NCBI GenBank assembly: GCA_030529205.1
Contig: JAUMXJ010000075.1
Location: 1-5,848, forward strand
From: Bacillota bacterium
Lineage (GTDB): Bacteria; Bacillota; Clostridia; Peptostreptococcales; Acidaminobacteraceae
Direction of reading: 5' to 3'
DNA length: 5,848 nt
Below, in pieces: positions 1 to 5,848 of this stretch (within the stretch, counting starts at the first letter, position 1; every line of letters begins with the position of its first letter). The notes beneath the pieces are model-generated. The model saw only the letters and a list, made by a program, of their open reading frames with translations. It was not told the origin of the DNA and did no database searches. Made by a program: the position numbers and the translations under genes.

Positions 1-544
1 CGATTCCCACGACAATATTGCGAAGAGAACGGTCGTTCATGTCCATAACTCTGCGCCACAGAATGCGGTCCGGATCGATACGAAGCTGATTACCGTGCAT
101 GAGGTGGTTGTCAAGCAGTGCGGACATAAGGTTGTTTGCAGCGGTTACGGCATGGATATCCCCTGTAAAGTGCAGGTTGATGTCCTCCATCGGAACCACT
201 TGTGCATAGCCTCCGCCTGCGGCCCCGCCCTTCACGCCGAAGCATGGTCCGAGCGACGGTTCACGCAATGCGGTGAACGTCTTTTTACCGATTTTATTGA
301 GCGCCATGCTCAAACCGACATTGACCGTCGTCTTTCCTTCGCCGGCGGAAGTCGGGTTGATTGCCGTGACCAGAATGAGTTTTCCGTTCGGCTTATTCTC
401 CAGGCTGTCGATGAATTTTTGATCCACCTTTGCTTTGTAATTGCCGTAAAGTTCCAGTGCTTCTTCCGGAATTCCAACATTTTCGGCAATCTCTTTTATG
501 TGCAGCTTATTTGCCTCTTGTGCAATTTGAACGTCTGTTAGCAT
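1..544 (-). CDS. fhs: Formate--tetrahydrofolate ligase, N-terminal part (cut by left window edge)
   Basis: This gene encodes the N-terminal 181 residues of formyltetrahydrofolate synthetase, a cytoplasmic enzyme that joins formate to tetrahydrofolate with ATP to give 10-formyl-THF. The reaction is reversible. Seen in the translation: a P-loop TSAGEGKTT at about residues 65-73, with Lys71, and the family signature [11 protein letters not shown] at about 103-113. Conserved stretches [14 protein letters not shown] and [11 protein letters not shown] follow the family closely. The family is usually about 555 residues, so roughly two thirds of the protein lies beyond the edge; the frame is open to base 1 with no stop. 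The start ATG at 542-544 is fixed by an AAGGAG ribosome binding site 6 bases upstream. It follows hutU by 102 bases on the same strand and has its own likely promoter and a possible Fur/PerR-type operator. Next to hutU it may serve to recover ATP from the formimino carbon of histidine (inference). The P-loop has Ser66 where many homologues have Pro, a mild change. Confidence 0.96.
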   Translation of the reverse strand, partial: MLTDVQIAQEANKLHIKEIAENVGIPEEALELYGNYKAKVDQKFIDSLENKPNGKLILVTAINPTSAGEGKTTVNVGLSMALNKIGKKTFTALREPSLGPCFGVKGGAAGGGYAQVVPMEDINLHFTGDIHAVTAANNLMSALLDNHLMHGNQLRIDPDRILWRRVMDMNDRSLRNIVVGI

Positions 545-550
545 GTTTTT

Positions 551-556
551 CTCCTT
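551..556 (-). promoter_or_regulatory. Ribosome binding site of fhs
   Basis: The minus strand reads AAGGAG here, six bases before the ATG at 542-544. This is a near-ideal Shine-Dalgarno sequence and spacing, and it decides the fhs start. Confidence 0.85.
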
Positions 557-575
557 ATTGTTCTTACGGAAGTTT

Positions 576-590
576 TGATAATAATTCTCA
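576..590. promoter_or_regulatory. Possible Fur/PerR-family operator before fhs
   Basis: The plus strand reads TGATAATAATTCTCA. The published Fur-family 7-1-7 core in Bacillus-type bacteria is TGATAATNATTATCA, so 13 of the 14 defined positions match, with a perfect left half. One further base pair extends the symmetry on each side (T575/A591). It lies about 12 bases downstream of the fhs -10 box, near the predicted transcription start, where a bound repressor would block the promoter. Whether Fur, PerR or a related protein binds is not decidable from sequence. The surroundings are A+T-rich, which raises the chance of a random match. Confidence 0.45.
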
Positions 591-602
591 ATATATAACA
601 CG

Positions 603-608
603 ATTATA
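603..608 (-). promoter_or_regulatory. Likely -10 box of an fhs promoter
   Basis: The minus strand reads TATAAT, a perfect sigma-A -10 hexamer, with transcription expected to start near 596 and give a leader of about 52 bases. The hexamer 17 bases upstream (626-631) reads TTTATC, which matches the -35 consensus at only three of six positions and lies inside a palindrome. There is no TG extension. A weak -35 with a regulator bound there would fit an activated promoter, but that is inference. Confidence 0.55.
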
Positions 609-623
609 CACACAACTCCCGTC

Positions 624-635
624 GGGATAAATCCC
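624..635. repeat. Short palindrome at the -35 position of the fhs promoter
   Basis: GGGAT-AA-ATCCC is a perfect 5-2-5 inverted repeat, between the hutU stop and the fhs -10 box. It covers the place where the -35 hexamer should be. It is not followed by a T run on the minus strand and as RNA it could form only a 4-bp stem, so it looks more like a protein-binding site than a terminator. The regulator is unknown. Confidence 0.35.
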
Positions 636-646
636 TATTTGTAAAT

Positions 647-2644
647 TTATTTGTGTTTTTTGAGCGCGTTTCCGATTTTTTCATCAGAGCTTGCGAACGG
701 AACGGTGATTGAGTTGGCATTGCTGAGCGCATTGTACTCTTTCACGGTACTGAGTGCATTTTCATTTTGAGCCCAGCTGCGTCTCGCAACTCCGCACATA
801 ACGTCCCAAGGCATTGCGGATTTGAGAATTTCATCCACTCTTTCGCTGCCGTCGAGAACCATACCGAAGCCGCCGTTGATGGATTTTCCGATTCCCACGC
901 CGCCGCCGTTGTGAAGTGCGACAAGGCTCATTCCTCTCGCACAGTTTCCTGCAAATACATGGGTCGCCATTTCCGCCATAATATTCGAGCCGTCTTTGAT
1001 ATTGGATGTTTCTCTGAATGGAGAGTCCGTTCCGCCGGTATCGTGGTGATCACGGCCGAGCATAATCGGACCGACTTCCCCGTTTCTCACCAGCTCGTTG
1101 AATTTCAGTGCGATGTTCATTCTGCCGAGAGCATCCTGATAGAGAATTCTCGCCTTGGTGCCGACGACCAGTTCGTTCTTCTCGGCATCCCGAATCCAAA
1201 TCCAGTTGTCGCGATCCTGGAATCTTCTGTCTTTATCGATGCAGTTCATCGCAGCCATATCCGTCTTTCTGAGATCCTCATCCTTTCCGGAGAGGCAGAC
1301 CCATCTGAACGGTCCGTACCCGTAGTCGAAGAGAACCGGTCCCATAATATCCTCGACATAGGACGGCCAGATAAATCCGTCGAGCTCATCCACGCCGTTC
1401 TTACTGATTTCCTTCACTCCCGCATCGTAGATCGCCTTCATGAAGGAGTTTCCGTAGTCGAAGAAGTATGTGCCCTTCGCCGTGAGGTTCTTGATGACCT
1501 CGTAGTGTCTTTTCAAGCCGGTGTTGACAAGCTCGACAAACTTCGCCTTATTTTCATCGAGAAGTTTGGTGCGCTCTTCAAATGTAATTCCGACCGGGCA
1601 ATAACCTCCGTCGTATACATTGTGACAAGATGTCTGATCCGACAGGAGATCGATGGAGACATTGTTCTTGTCCGCATATTCGAGTAAATCGACAATATTT
1701 CCGTGGAAGGCAATTGCCGCCGGCGTTCCCGCATCCTGATGCTTGCGTGCCGCGTCAAATGTCGCTTTCGGACAGTCGTATACTTCCTTGATCCAGCCCT
1801 GATTGTACCTTGTGTCGATTCTCGATTTGTCGACCTCGGCTACAACGCCCACAGCACCTGCAATAAGCGCCGCTTTTCCCTGTGCACCGCTCATTCCGCC
1901 GAGTCCCGAAGTGACAAACAGTCTGCCCGCGAGATCTTTATCAGCGGCGATGCCGAGCTCTTTTCTTCCGGCATTCAGAATGGTGGAGTATGTGCCGTGC
2001 ACTATACCCTGAGGTCCGATGTACATCCATCCCCCCGCGGTCATCTGGCCATACGAAGCGACGCCGATTGCTGCGGCACGCGTCCAGTTTTCGAGATCGT
2101 CGAACATGCCGATCATGAGGCCGTTGGTGAGGATGGTTCTCGGTGCCCATTTATGCGACTTGAACAGTCCGAGCGGATGTCCGCTCATGACGACCAGAGT
2201 CTGCTCATCCGTGAGTCGTTTCAAATACTCCATAATCAAGTGATACTGCATCCAGTTTTGGCAGACCTGTCCGGTCTCTCCGTAGGTTACCAATTCGTAC
2301 GGATAAAGGGCGATTTCAAAGTCGAGATTGTTGTCAATCATAACCTGCATCGCCTTGCCTTCTATTGTCTTGCCTTCATACTGATCAATCGGTTTTCCGT
2401 AGATTCTTCCCTCCGGTCTGAAGCGATAGCCGTAGATTCTTCCGGTTGTATGAAGTTCCTCGACAAATTCGTCCATGAGTTCGTCTTGCCATTCCGCCGG
2501 GATATACCTCATTGCATTTTTTACGGCCAGACGCTGATCGGATTCACTCAATTCTCCGCCGCGTCTTGGAGCTCTTCTAATTCCGTCGATGAATGCTTTT
2601 TTAGGCGGAAGCGCCTGAAAAACATCTTTCAAAGTAAGACTCAT
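647..2644 (-). CDS. hutU: Urocanate hydratase (urocanase), long UROC1-like form
   Basis: This enzyme catalyses the second step of histidine degradation, adding water to urocanate to give 4-imidazolone-5-propionate, with tightly bound NAD+ as an electrophile. It acts in the cytoplasm. The 665-residue product keeps the family blocks in order: SGHPLGLFKSHKWAPR (about 154-169), GQMTAGGWMYIGPQGIVHGTY (199-219), the glycine-rich TSGLGGMSGAQGKAA (245-259), VAEVDKSRIDTRY (268-280), LLSDQTSCHNVYDGGYCPVG (333-352), YGYGPFRWVC (441-450), MLGRDHHDTGGTDSPFRET (528-546) and ALHNGGGVGIGKS (576-588). Its length and GPFRWVC wording resemble the vertebrate UROC1 and anaerobe form of about 670 residues, not the roughly 555-residue Pseudomonas/Bacillus form. 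The ATG at 2642-2644 follows a purine-rich AAGGAAGGTG sequence. It lies 90 bases after the lipoprotein gene and 102 before fhs. No other hut gene is in the window. Family assignment is secure. Confidence 0.97.
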   Translation of the reverse strand: MSLTLKDVFQALPPKKAFIDGIRRAPRRGGELSESDQRLAVKNAMRYIPAEWQDELMDEFVEELHTTGRIYGYRFRPEGRIYGKPIDQYEGKTIEGKAMQVMIDNNLDFEIALYPYELVTYGETGQVCQNWMQYHLIMEYLKRLTDEQTLVVMSGHPLGLFKSHKWAPRTILTNGLMIGMFDDLENWTRAAAIGVASYGQMTAGGWMYIGPQGIVHGTYSTILNAGRKELGIAADKDLAGRLFVTSGLGGMSGAQGKAALIAGAVGVVAEVDKSRIDTRYNQGWIKEVYDCPKATFDAARKHQDAGTPAAIAFHGNIVDLLEYADKNNVSIDLLSDQTSCHNVYDGGYCPVGITFEERTKLLDENKAKFVELVNTGLKRHYEVIKNLTAKGTYFFDYGNSFMKAIYDAGVKEISKNGVDELDGFIWPSYVEDIMGPVLFDYGYGPFRWVCLSGKDEDLRKTDMAAMNCIDKDRRFQDRDNWIWIRDAEKNELVVGTKARILYQDALGRMNIALKFNELVRNGEVGPIMLGRDHHDTGGTDSPFRETSNIKDGSNIMAEMATHVFAGNCARGMSLVALHNGGGVGIGKSINGGFGMVLDGSERVDEILKSAMPWDVMCGVARRSWAQNENALSTVKEYNALSNANSITVPFASSDEKIGNALKKHK

Positions 2645-2682
2645 AGTTCACCTTCCTTTATCGTTTTTTTCTTTGTTTCTCT

Positions 2683-2688
2683 ATTATC
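2683..2688 (-). promoter_or_regulatory. Weak candidate -10 box for hutU
   Basis: The minus strand reads GATAAT, five of six to the -10 consensus, about 38 bases before the hutU start. No acceptable -35 lies at 16-18 bases and there is no TG extension, so the promoter would need an activator or may not exist. hutU could instead be read through from the lipoprotein promoter, since I see no terminator in between. Confidence 0.25.
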
Positions 2689-2716
2689 TCGCAATCCGTT
2701 ATCTGTACGATTTGTT

Positions 2717-2728
2717 GTCACGAGTGAC
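2717..2728. repeat. Short palindrome upstream of hutU
   Basis: GTCAC-GA-GTGAC is a perfect 5-2-5 inverted repeat, starting 73 bases upstream of hutU and just after the lipoprotein stop codon. If the weak -10 box at 2683-2688 is used, the palindrome is centred about 46 bases before the start of transcription, a common place for an activator. It lacks a T run and so is not a terminator. No regulator family can be named from this sequence. Confidence 0.35.
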
Positions 2729-2734
2729 GTACCG

Positions 2735-3121
2735 CTACTCGATTCTCAAGCCTTTTTGAATATTGGGAGGAAAGGTGAAATGATTCAAATCTCTCACCAG
2801 GTACAGCTTCATTTCTCGATCGTGCACATCGATGACGAGCATTTTTCCGTCTATCCACGCCTGATAGTTGTTGCGATCCGGGTCGATATAAACAAAGCCG
2901 TCTTTTTCAATCCACTTGGTTTTGAGTGAGGCATTTTTCGTAAATGCAAAGGTCGCACTCCCGTCTTCCATAATCTCTACGGTCAGCACACGCGCAGCTT
3001 CAACCAATTCATTTTCCGATTCTGCATAAGCGGACTCCCAGTATCCCATGTGATTCTCTTTTCCGCATGAGACCATGAAAAAAGAACACAAAAGCAGAAA
3101 AACCGCCCAAACATTTTTCAT
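2735..3121 (-). CDS. Small lipoprotein of unknown function, possibly lipocalin-like
   Basis: The 128-residue product starts with a typical lipoprotein signal: Lys2, a hydrophobic stretch at about 4-17, then MVSC with the lipid-carrying cysteine at 19. The mature part of about 110 residues would be anchored on the outer face of the membrane. It begins with a G-x-W motif (Gly26, Trp28) and then alternates short strand-like stretches with turns, such as LTVEIMEDGSATFAF, KTKWIEKDGFVYI and KMLVIDVHDREMKLYLVRD. This pattern resembles the small lipocalin-like beta-barrel lipoproteins common in Clostridia, but no ligand or catalytic residue is evident. I do not recognise a named family. The ATG at 3119-3121 has a GGGGGTAGG ribosome binding site close upstream and a strong extended -10 promoter. 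The gene lies alone between ppdK and hutU and its context gives no functional clue. Confidence 0.85.
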   Translation of the reverse strand: MKNVWAVFLLLCSFFMVSCGKENHMGYWESAYAESENELVEAARVLTVEIMEDGSATFAFTKNASLKTKWIEKDGFVYIDPDRNNYQAWIDGKMLVIDVHDREMKLYLVRDLNHFTFPPNIQKGLRIE

Positions 3122-3152
3122 AAACCTACCCCCGATTCTATCGTGAATGTAA

Positions 3153-3158
3153 ATTATA
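3153..3158 (-). promoter_or_regulatory. Extended -10 promoter of the lipoprotein gene
   Basis: The minus strand reads TGCTATAAT across 3153-3161, so a perfect TATAAT is preceded by the TGn extension. No good -35 is present, which an extended -10 can compensate. Transcription would start near 3146 with a leader of about 25 bases. A second TATAAA-like hexamer lies 10 bases further upstream in a CTATAA direct repeat. This suggests the lipoprotein gene is transcribed separately from ppdK. Confidence 0.6.
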
Positions 3159-3204
3159 GCATTTTATAGGGGCTTCAAACAATACAGTGTCGCAATCTCC
3201 GACG

Positions 3205-5820
3205 TCAGCTCAAACGAATTGCCGCCTGCGCCGCGGCAAGTCTGGCAATCGGCACGCGATAAGGTGAACAGGAGACATAGTCGAGGCCGATCATATGACA
3301 GAATTCCACCGAGGACGGCTCTCCTCCGTGCTCTCCACAAATGCCGATGATCAAATCCGGACGCGATTGTCTTCCTTCTTCCACGGCGATCTTCATCAGT
3401 CTTCCCACTCCGACTTGATCGATGCACTCAAACGGATCCTTGTCAAAAATTCCTTTTTGACGATATTCGCTCAGGAATTTTCCGCTGTCATCTCTGGAAA
3501 AACCGTATGTCATCTGAGTCAAATCATTCGTTCCGAAACTGAAAAACTCCGCTTCACTTGCAATTTCTCCGGAGGTGAGCGCCGCTCTCGGCACTTCAAT
3601 CATCGTACCGATATGGTAGCGGATTCTCTTTCCCTGCTCCGCAAAGACTTTCTCGATTTCTTCCAGAACTTCCTTTTTTACGAAGCGAAACTCGGAGACA
3701 TCTCCGACGAGCGGAATCATAATCTCCGGAAAAACATTCCGTTCGGAGCACTCCAGAGCGGCTTCTATAATCGCCCTGGACTGCATTCGGGCTATTTCCG
3801 GATAGGTGATCGCCAGGCGACAGCCGCGATGTCCGAGCATCGGATTGAATTCGTGCAGGGATATAATACGCGTCTTGATATCATCAAACGGAACGCCCAT
3901 ACTCTCGGCCAGAGCCGCGATTTCGCCATCCTCTTTCGGCAAAAACTCATGGAGCGGCGGATCGAGCAATCGGACGGTCACCGGACGCGCTCCCATCACA
4001 CGAAAAATTCCGACAAAATCTTCTCTTTGCATCGGGAGCAGTTTCTGAAGAGCGATTTGTCTCTCCTCCGAAGTGCGCGAGAGAATCATTTCCCGAACCG
4101 CATGGATGCGTGCGGCGTCAAAAAACATATGCTCCGTCCTGCACAGACCGATTCCCTCCGCACAGAAATCCGCCGCAATCGACGCATCTCTCGGAGTATC
4201 CGCATTGGCGTAGACTTTCAGGGTTCTCAACTCGTCCGCCATATCCATAAACTCCCGGAAACGACCGGACAAATTGGCCTGTATTTTCTTGATATTCTCT
4301 CCGTAGACCGCTCCGGTTGAACCGTCGAGCGAAATATCATCCCCGGTAAAAAAGTTGCGTCCTCCGGCAATCATCAGCCCCCTGTCCTCGTCGATTTGGA
4401 CATCGGAGCAACCTGCAACACAACATTTTCCCATTCCTCTCGCAACGACTGCGGCGTGAGAAGTCATTCCTCCGGTGGAAGTCAGAATGCCGTCCGCACA
4501 GTTCATTCCGGCAAGATCCTCCGGAGACGTCTCCTTGCGCACCAGAATGACGGTTTCTCCCCTTTCATGCGCGGCTACGGCTGCATCCGCAGTAAAATAT
4601 ATTTTCCCCGCCCCCGCGCCCGGAGAAGCGGGGAGTCCTCGGCCGATTACCTTCGCCTCTTGAAGAGATTTTTCGTCAAAAACAGGATGCAGCAGCTGGT
4701 CGAGTTGTCTCGGATCCACTCGTAGAATCGCCTCTTCCTTGGTAATTCTCCCGGAATGATAGAAGTCCATCGCAATCGCAACCGCGGCATGCGCCGTCCT
4801 TTTACCGTTTCGCGTTTGAAGAATAAAGAGACGACCTTCCTCTATCGTGTATTCGATGTCCTGCATATCCAGATAATGCTCTTCCAAAATTTTCGCAGTT
4901 CGCAGCAATTCGTCGTAAATATCGGGAAGGATTTCCTTCAAAACACTGATTTCACTCGGTTTTCGTATTCCCGCCACGACATCCTCACCCTGCGCATTCA
5001 TCAAAAATTCCCCGAAGACTTTGTTTTCACCCGTTGCAGGATTTCTTGTGAACGCAACCCCGGTCCCGGAATCATCTCCTTTGTTGCCGAAGACCATGGA
5101 CTGTACATTCACCGCCGTTCCGAGATGATGGGAAATTTGATTCAGATTTCGGTACAGAATCGCCCGGTCGTTGTTCCACGAGCGAAACACCGCCTTCACC
5201 GCCAAAAGCAGCTGTGTCATCGGATCGGAGGGGAAATCGGTTCCTTTTTCCCTTCTGTATATCGCCTTGTATTCCCGGATGACGTGTTTCAGCTCCTCCA
5301 CCCCGAGATCTTTGTCGAGGACAACCCCGCTCGTCTTCTTGATCGATTCGAGAGCGTCCTCAAAATATGATTTGGGAATCTCCATAGCCACATCGCCGAA
5401 CATTTGAATGAACCTTCTGTAAGAATCGTACGCAAATCTCGGATTTCCCGTGGATTCCGCCAGACCTTCCACCGACATGTCGTTCAGACCGAGATTCAAA
5501 ATGGTATCCATCATACCCGGCATGGACACCATCGCTCCGCTTCGCACCGATACGAGAAGCGGGTCATGATGGTCGCCGAATTTCCCGCCTCTCTCTTTTT
5601 CGATTCCGCCGATGCCCTGTTCGATTTGCTCAATCAAGTCATCCCAAAGCTCTTCCCCTTTTTCGAAAAATCTCAGACACGCTTCCGTCGTGATGGTGAA
5701 GCCCTGAGGTACAGGTAATCCGATCTTGGTCATTTCCGCCAGGTTTGCACCCTTGCCGCCCAACAAAGACTTCCGATCTTTACCGCCCTCTACAAAAGCG
5801 TACACATACTGCTGCCTCAT
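3205..5820 (-). CDS. ppdK: Pyruvate, phosphate dikinase
   Basis: PPDK reversibly converts ATP, Pi and pyruvate to AMP, PPi and phosphoenolpyruvate. In anaerobes it serves either gluconeogenesis or PPi-driven glycolysis. At 871 residues it is full length against the 874-residue Clostridium symbiosum enzyme. Domains in order: N-terminal ATP-grasp nucleotide-binding domain (about 1-340, with LGGKGANLAEM at 20-30, SVRSGAMVSMPGMMDT at 91-106 and LQTRNGKRT at 334-342); swivelling phosphohistidine domain (about 390-510, with GGMTSHAAVVARG at 450-462 and phospho-carrier His455); and C-terminal PEP/pyruvate TIM barrel (about 530-871). Barrel residues known in the family are present: Arg561, Arg617, Glu742, Asn765 and the acid/base Cys828 in GICGEHGGEP. 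Thr453, the residue targeted by PPDK regulatory protein in other organisms, is also kept. The ATG at 5818-5820 follows AGGAGG at a spacing of 6. No terminator is visible in the 83 bases after the stop. Confidence 0.98.
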   Translation of the reverse strand: MRQQYVYAFVEGGKDRKSLLGGKGANLAEMTKIGLPVPQGFTITTEACLRFFEKGEELWDDLIEQIEQGIGGIEKERGGKFGDHHDPLLVSVRSGAMVSMPGMMDTILNLGLNDMSVEGLAESTGNPRFAYDSYRRFIQMFGDVAMEIPKSYFEDALESIKKTSGVVLDKDLGVEELKHVIREYKAIYRREKGTDFPSDPMTQLLLAVKAVFRSWNNDRAILYRNLNQISHHLGTAVNVQSMVFGNKGDDSGTGVAFTRNPATGENKVFGEFLMNAQGEDVVAGIRKPSEISVLKEILPDIYDELLRTAKILEEHYLDMQDIEYTIEEGRLFILQTRNGKRTAHAAVAIAMDFYHSGRITKEEAILRVDPRQLDQLLHPVFDEKSLQEAKVIGRGLPASPGAGAGKIYFTADAAVAAHERGETVILVRKETSPEDLAGMNCADGILTSTGGMTSHAAVVARGMGKCCVAGCSDVQIDEDRGLMIAGGRNFFTGDDISLDGSTGAVYGENIKKIQANLSGRFREFMDMADELRTLKVYANADTPRDASIAADFCAEGIGLCRTEHMFFDAARIHAVREMILSRTSEERQIALQKLLPMQREDFVGIFRVMGARPVTVRLLDPPLHEFLPKEDGEIAALAESMGVPFDDIKTRIISLHEFNPMLGHRGCRLAITYPEIARMQSRAIIEAALECSERNVFPEIMIPLVGDVSEFRFVKKEVLEEIEKVFAEQGKRIRYHIGTMIEVPRAALTSGEIASEAEFFSFGTNDLTQMTYGFSRDDSGKFLSEYRQKGIFDKDPFECIDQVGVGRLMKIAVEEGRQSRPDLIIGICGEHGGEPSSVEFCHMIGLDYVSCSPYRVPIARLAAAQAAIRLS

Positions 5821-5826
5821 ACCTTC

Positions 5827-5832
5827 CCTCCT
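5827..5832 (-). promoter_or_regulatory. Ribosome binding site of ppdK
   Basis: The minus strand reads AGGAGG six bases before the ATG, inside a longer G-rich purine tract. It fixes the ppdK start and predicts strong translation. Only 28 bases upstream of the gene are in the window, too few to see its promoter. Confidence 0.85.
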
Positions 5833-5848
5833 CCGTTTTTTCTCACAT

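Noticed and set aside
95..541. Plus-strand open frame of 148 codons at the left end
   Set aside because: The minus strand here encodes fhs with its P-loop and exact signature motif, so the plus frame is a shadow.
624..646. Possible intrinsic terminator after hutU
   Set aside because: The only hairpin is GGGA-TTTA-TCCC with a 4-bp stem and no following T run on the minus strand.
641..646. TTTACA-like -35 hexamer for fhs near the hutU stop
   Set aside because: It lies about 31 bases from the TATAAT box, far beyond the usual 16-18.
767..1687. Plus-strand open frame of 306 codons
   Set aside because: It lies wholly opposite the conserved C-terminal half of hutU and its translation shows no family features.
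1703..2929. Plus-strand open frame of 408 codons opposite hutU and the lipoprotein gene
   Set aside because: It is antisense to strongly conserved urocanase sequence, crosses an intergenic region, has no recognisable domain, and reflects the codon composition of hutU.
3122..3204. Possible terminator after ppdK
   Set aside because: Only a 4-bp GTCG/CGAC stem is seen (3187-3201 region) with no T run; the gap holds the lipoprotein promoter and nothing more that I can support.
3295..4320. Plus-strand open frame of 341 codons
   Set aside because: It is opposite the PEP-binding half of ppdK, with no protein-like motif and a better explanation on the minus strand.
4756..5370. Plus-strand open frame of 204 codons
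   Set aside because: It is antisense to the ATP-grasp domain of ppdK and low in protein-like features.
5843..5848. ATGTGA on the minus strand at the right edge, possible start/stop overlap of an upstream gene
   Set aside because: The upstream gene is outside the window, so a chance TGA cannot be told from a real stop codon.

Overview
The window carries four genes, all on the minus strand and so read from right to left: a complete pyruvate, phosphate dikinase (ppdK), a small lipoprotein gene, a complete long-form urocanate hydratase (hutU), and the first 181 codons of formate--tetrahydrofolate ligase (fhs), cut by the left edge. The gaps between genes are short (83, 90 and 102 bases), so no stretch over 300 bases lacks a gene. 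I saw no RNA gene, mobile element, CRISPR array, long repeat or convincing intrinsic terminator.

The gene set suggests an anaerobic, amino-acid-fermenting member of the Bacillota (Clostridia or a relative). The reasons are a clostridial-type PPDK, fhs next to a histidine-degradation gene, strong purine-rich ribosome binding sites, A+T-rich spacers with sigma-A-like -10 boxes, and coding sequence of medium G+C. This placement is inference from gene content; there is no rRNA or other marker here.

Right part (3205-5820): PPDK interconverts phosphoenolpyruvate and pyruvate with AMP/ATP and PPi/Pi, and all the catalytic residues I could place are present. Middle (2735-3121): a lipoprotein of unknown function with a possible lipocalin-like barrel, preceded by a clear extended -10 promoter. 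Left (1-2644): hutU followed by fhs. In anaerobic histidine degradation urocanase acts second, and the formimino carbon is later passed to tetrahydrofolate. Fhs run in reverse can turn the resulting 10-formyl-THF into formate and ATP. The pairing therefore suggests the two ends of one ATP-yielding route, although the intermediate genes (hutI, formiminotransferase, fchA, folD) are not in the window.

The coding content is ordinary conserved metabolism and I found no undescribed system. The best leads for a second look are regulatory. A near-perfect Fur/PerR-family 7-1-7 operator sits just downstream of a consensus -10 box before fhs, and two unrelated 5-2-5 palindromes lie upstream of fhs and of hutU.
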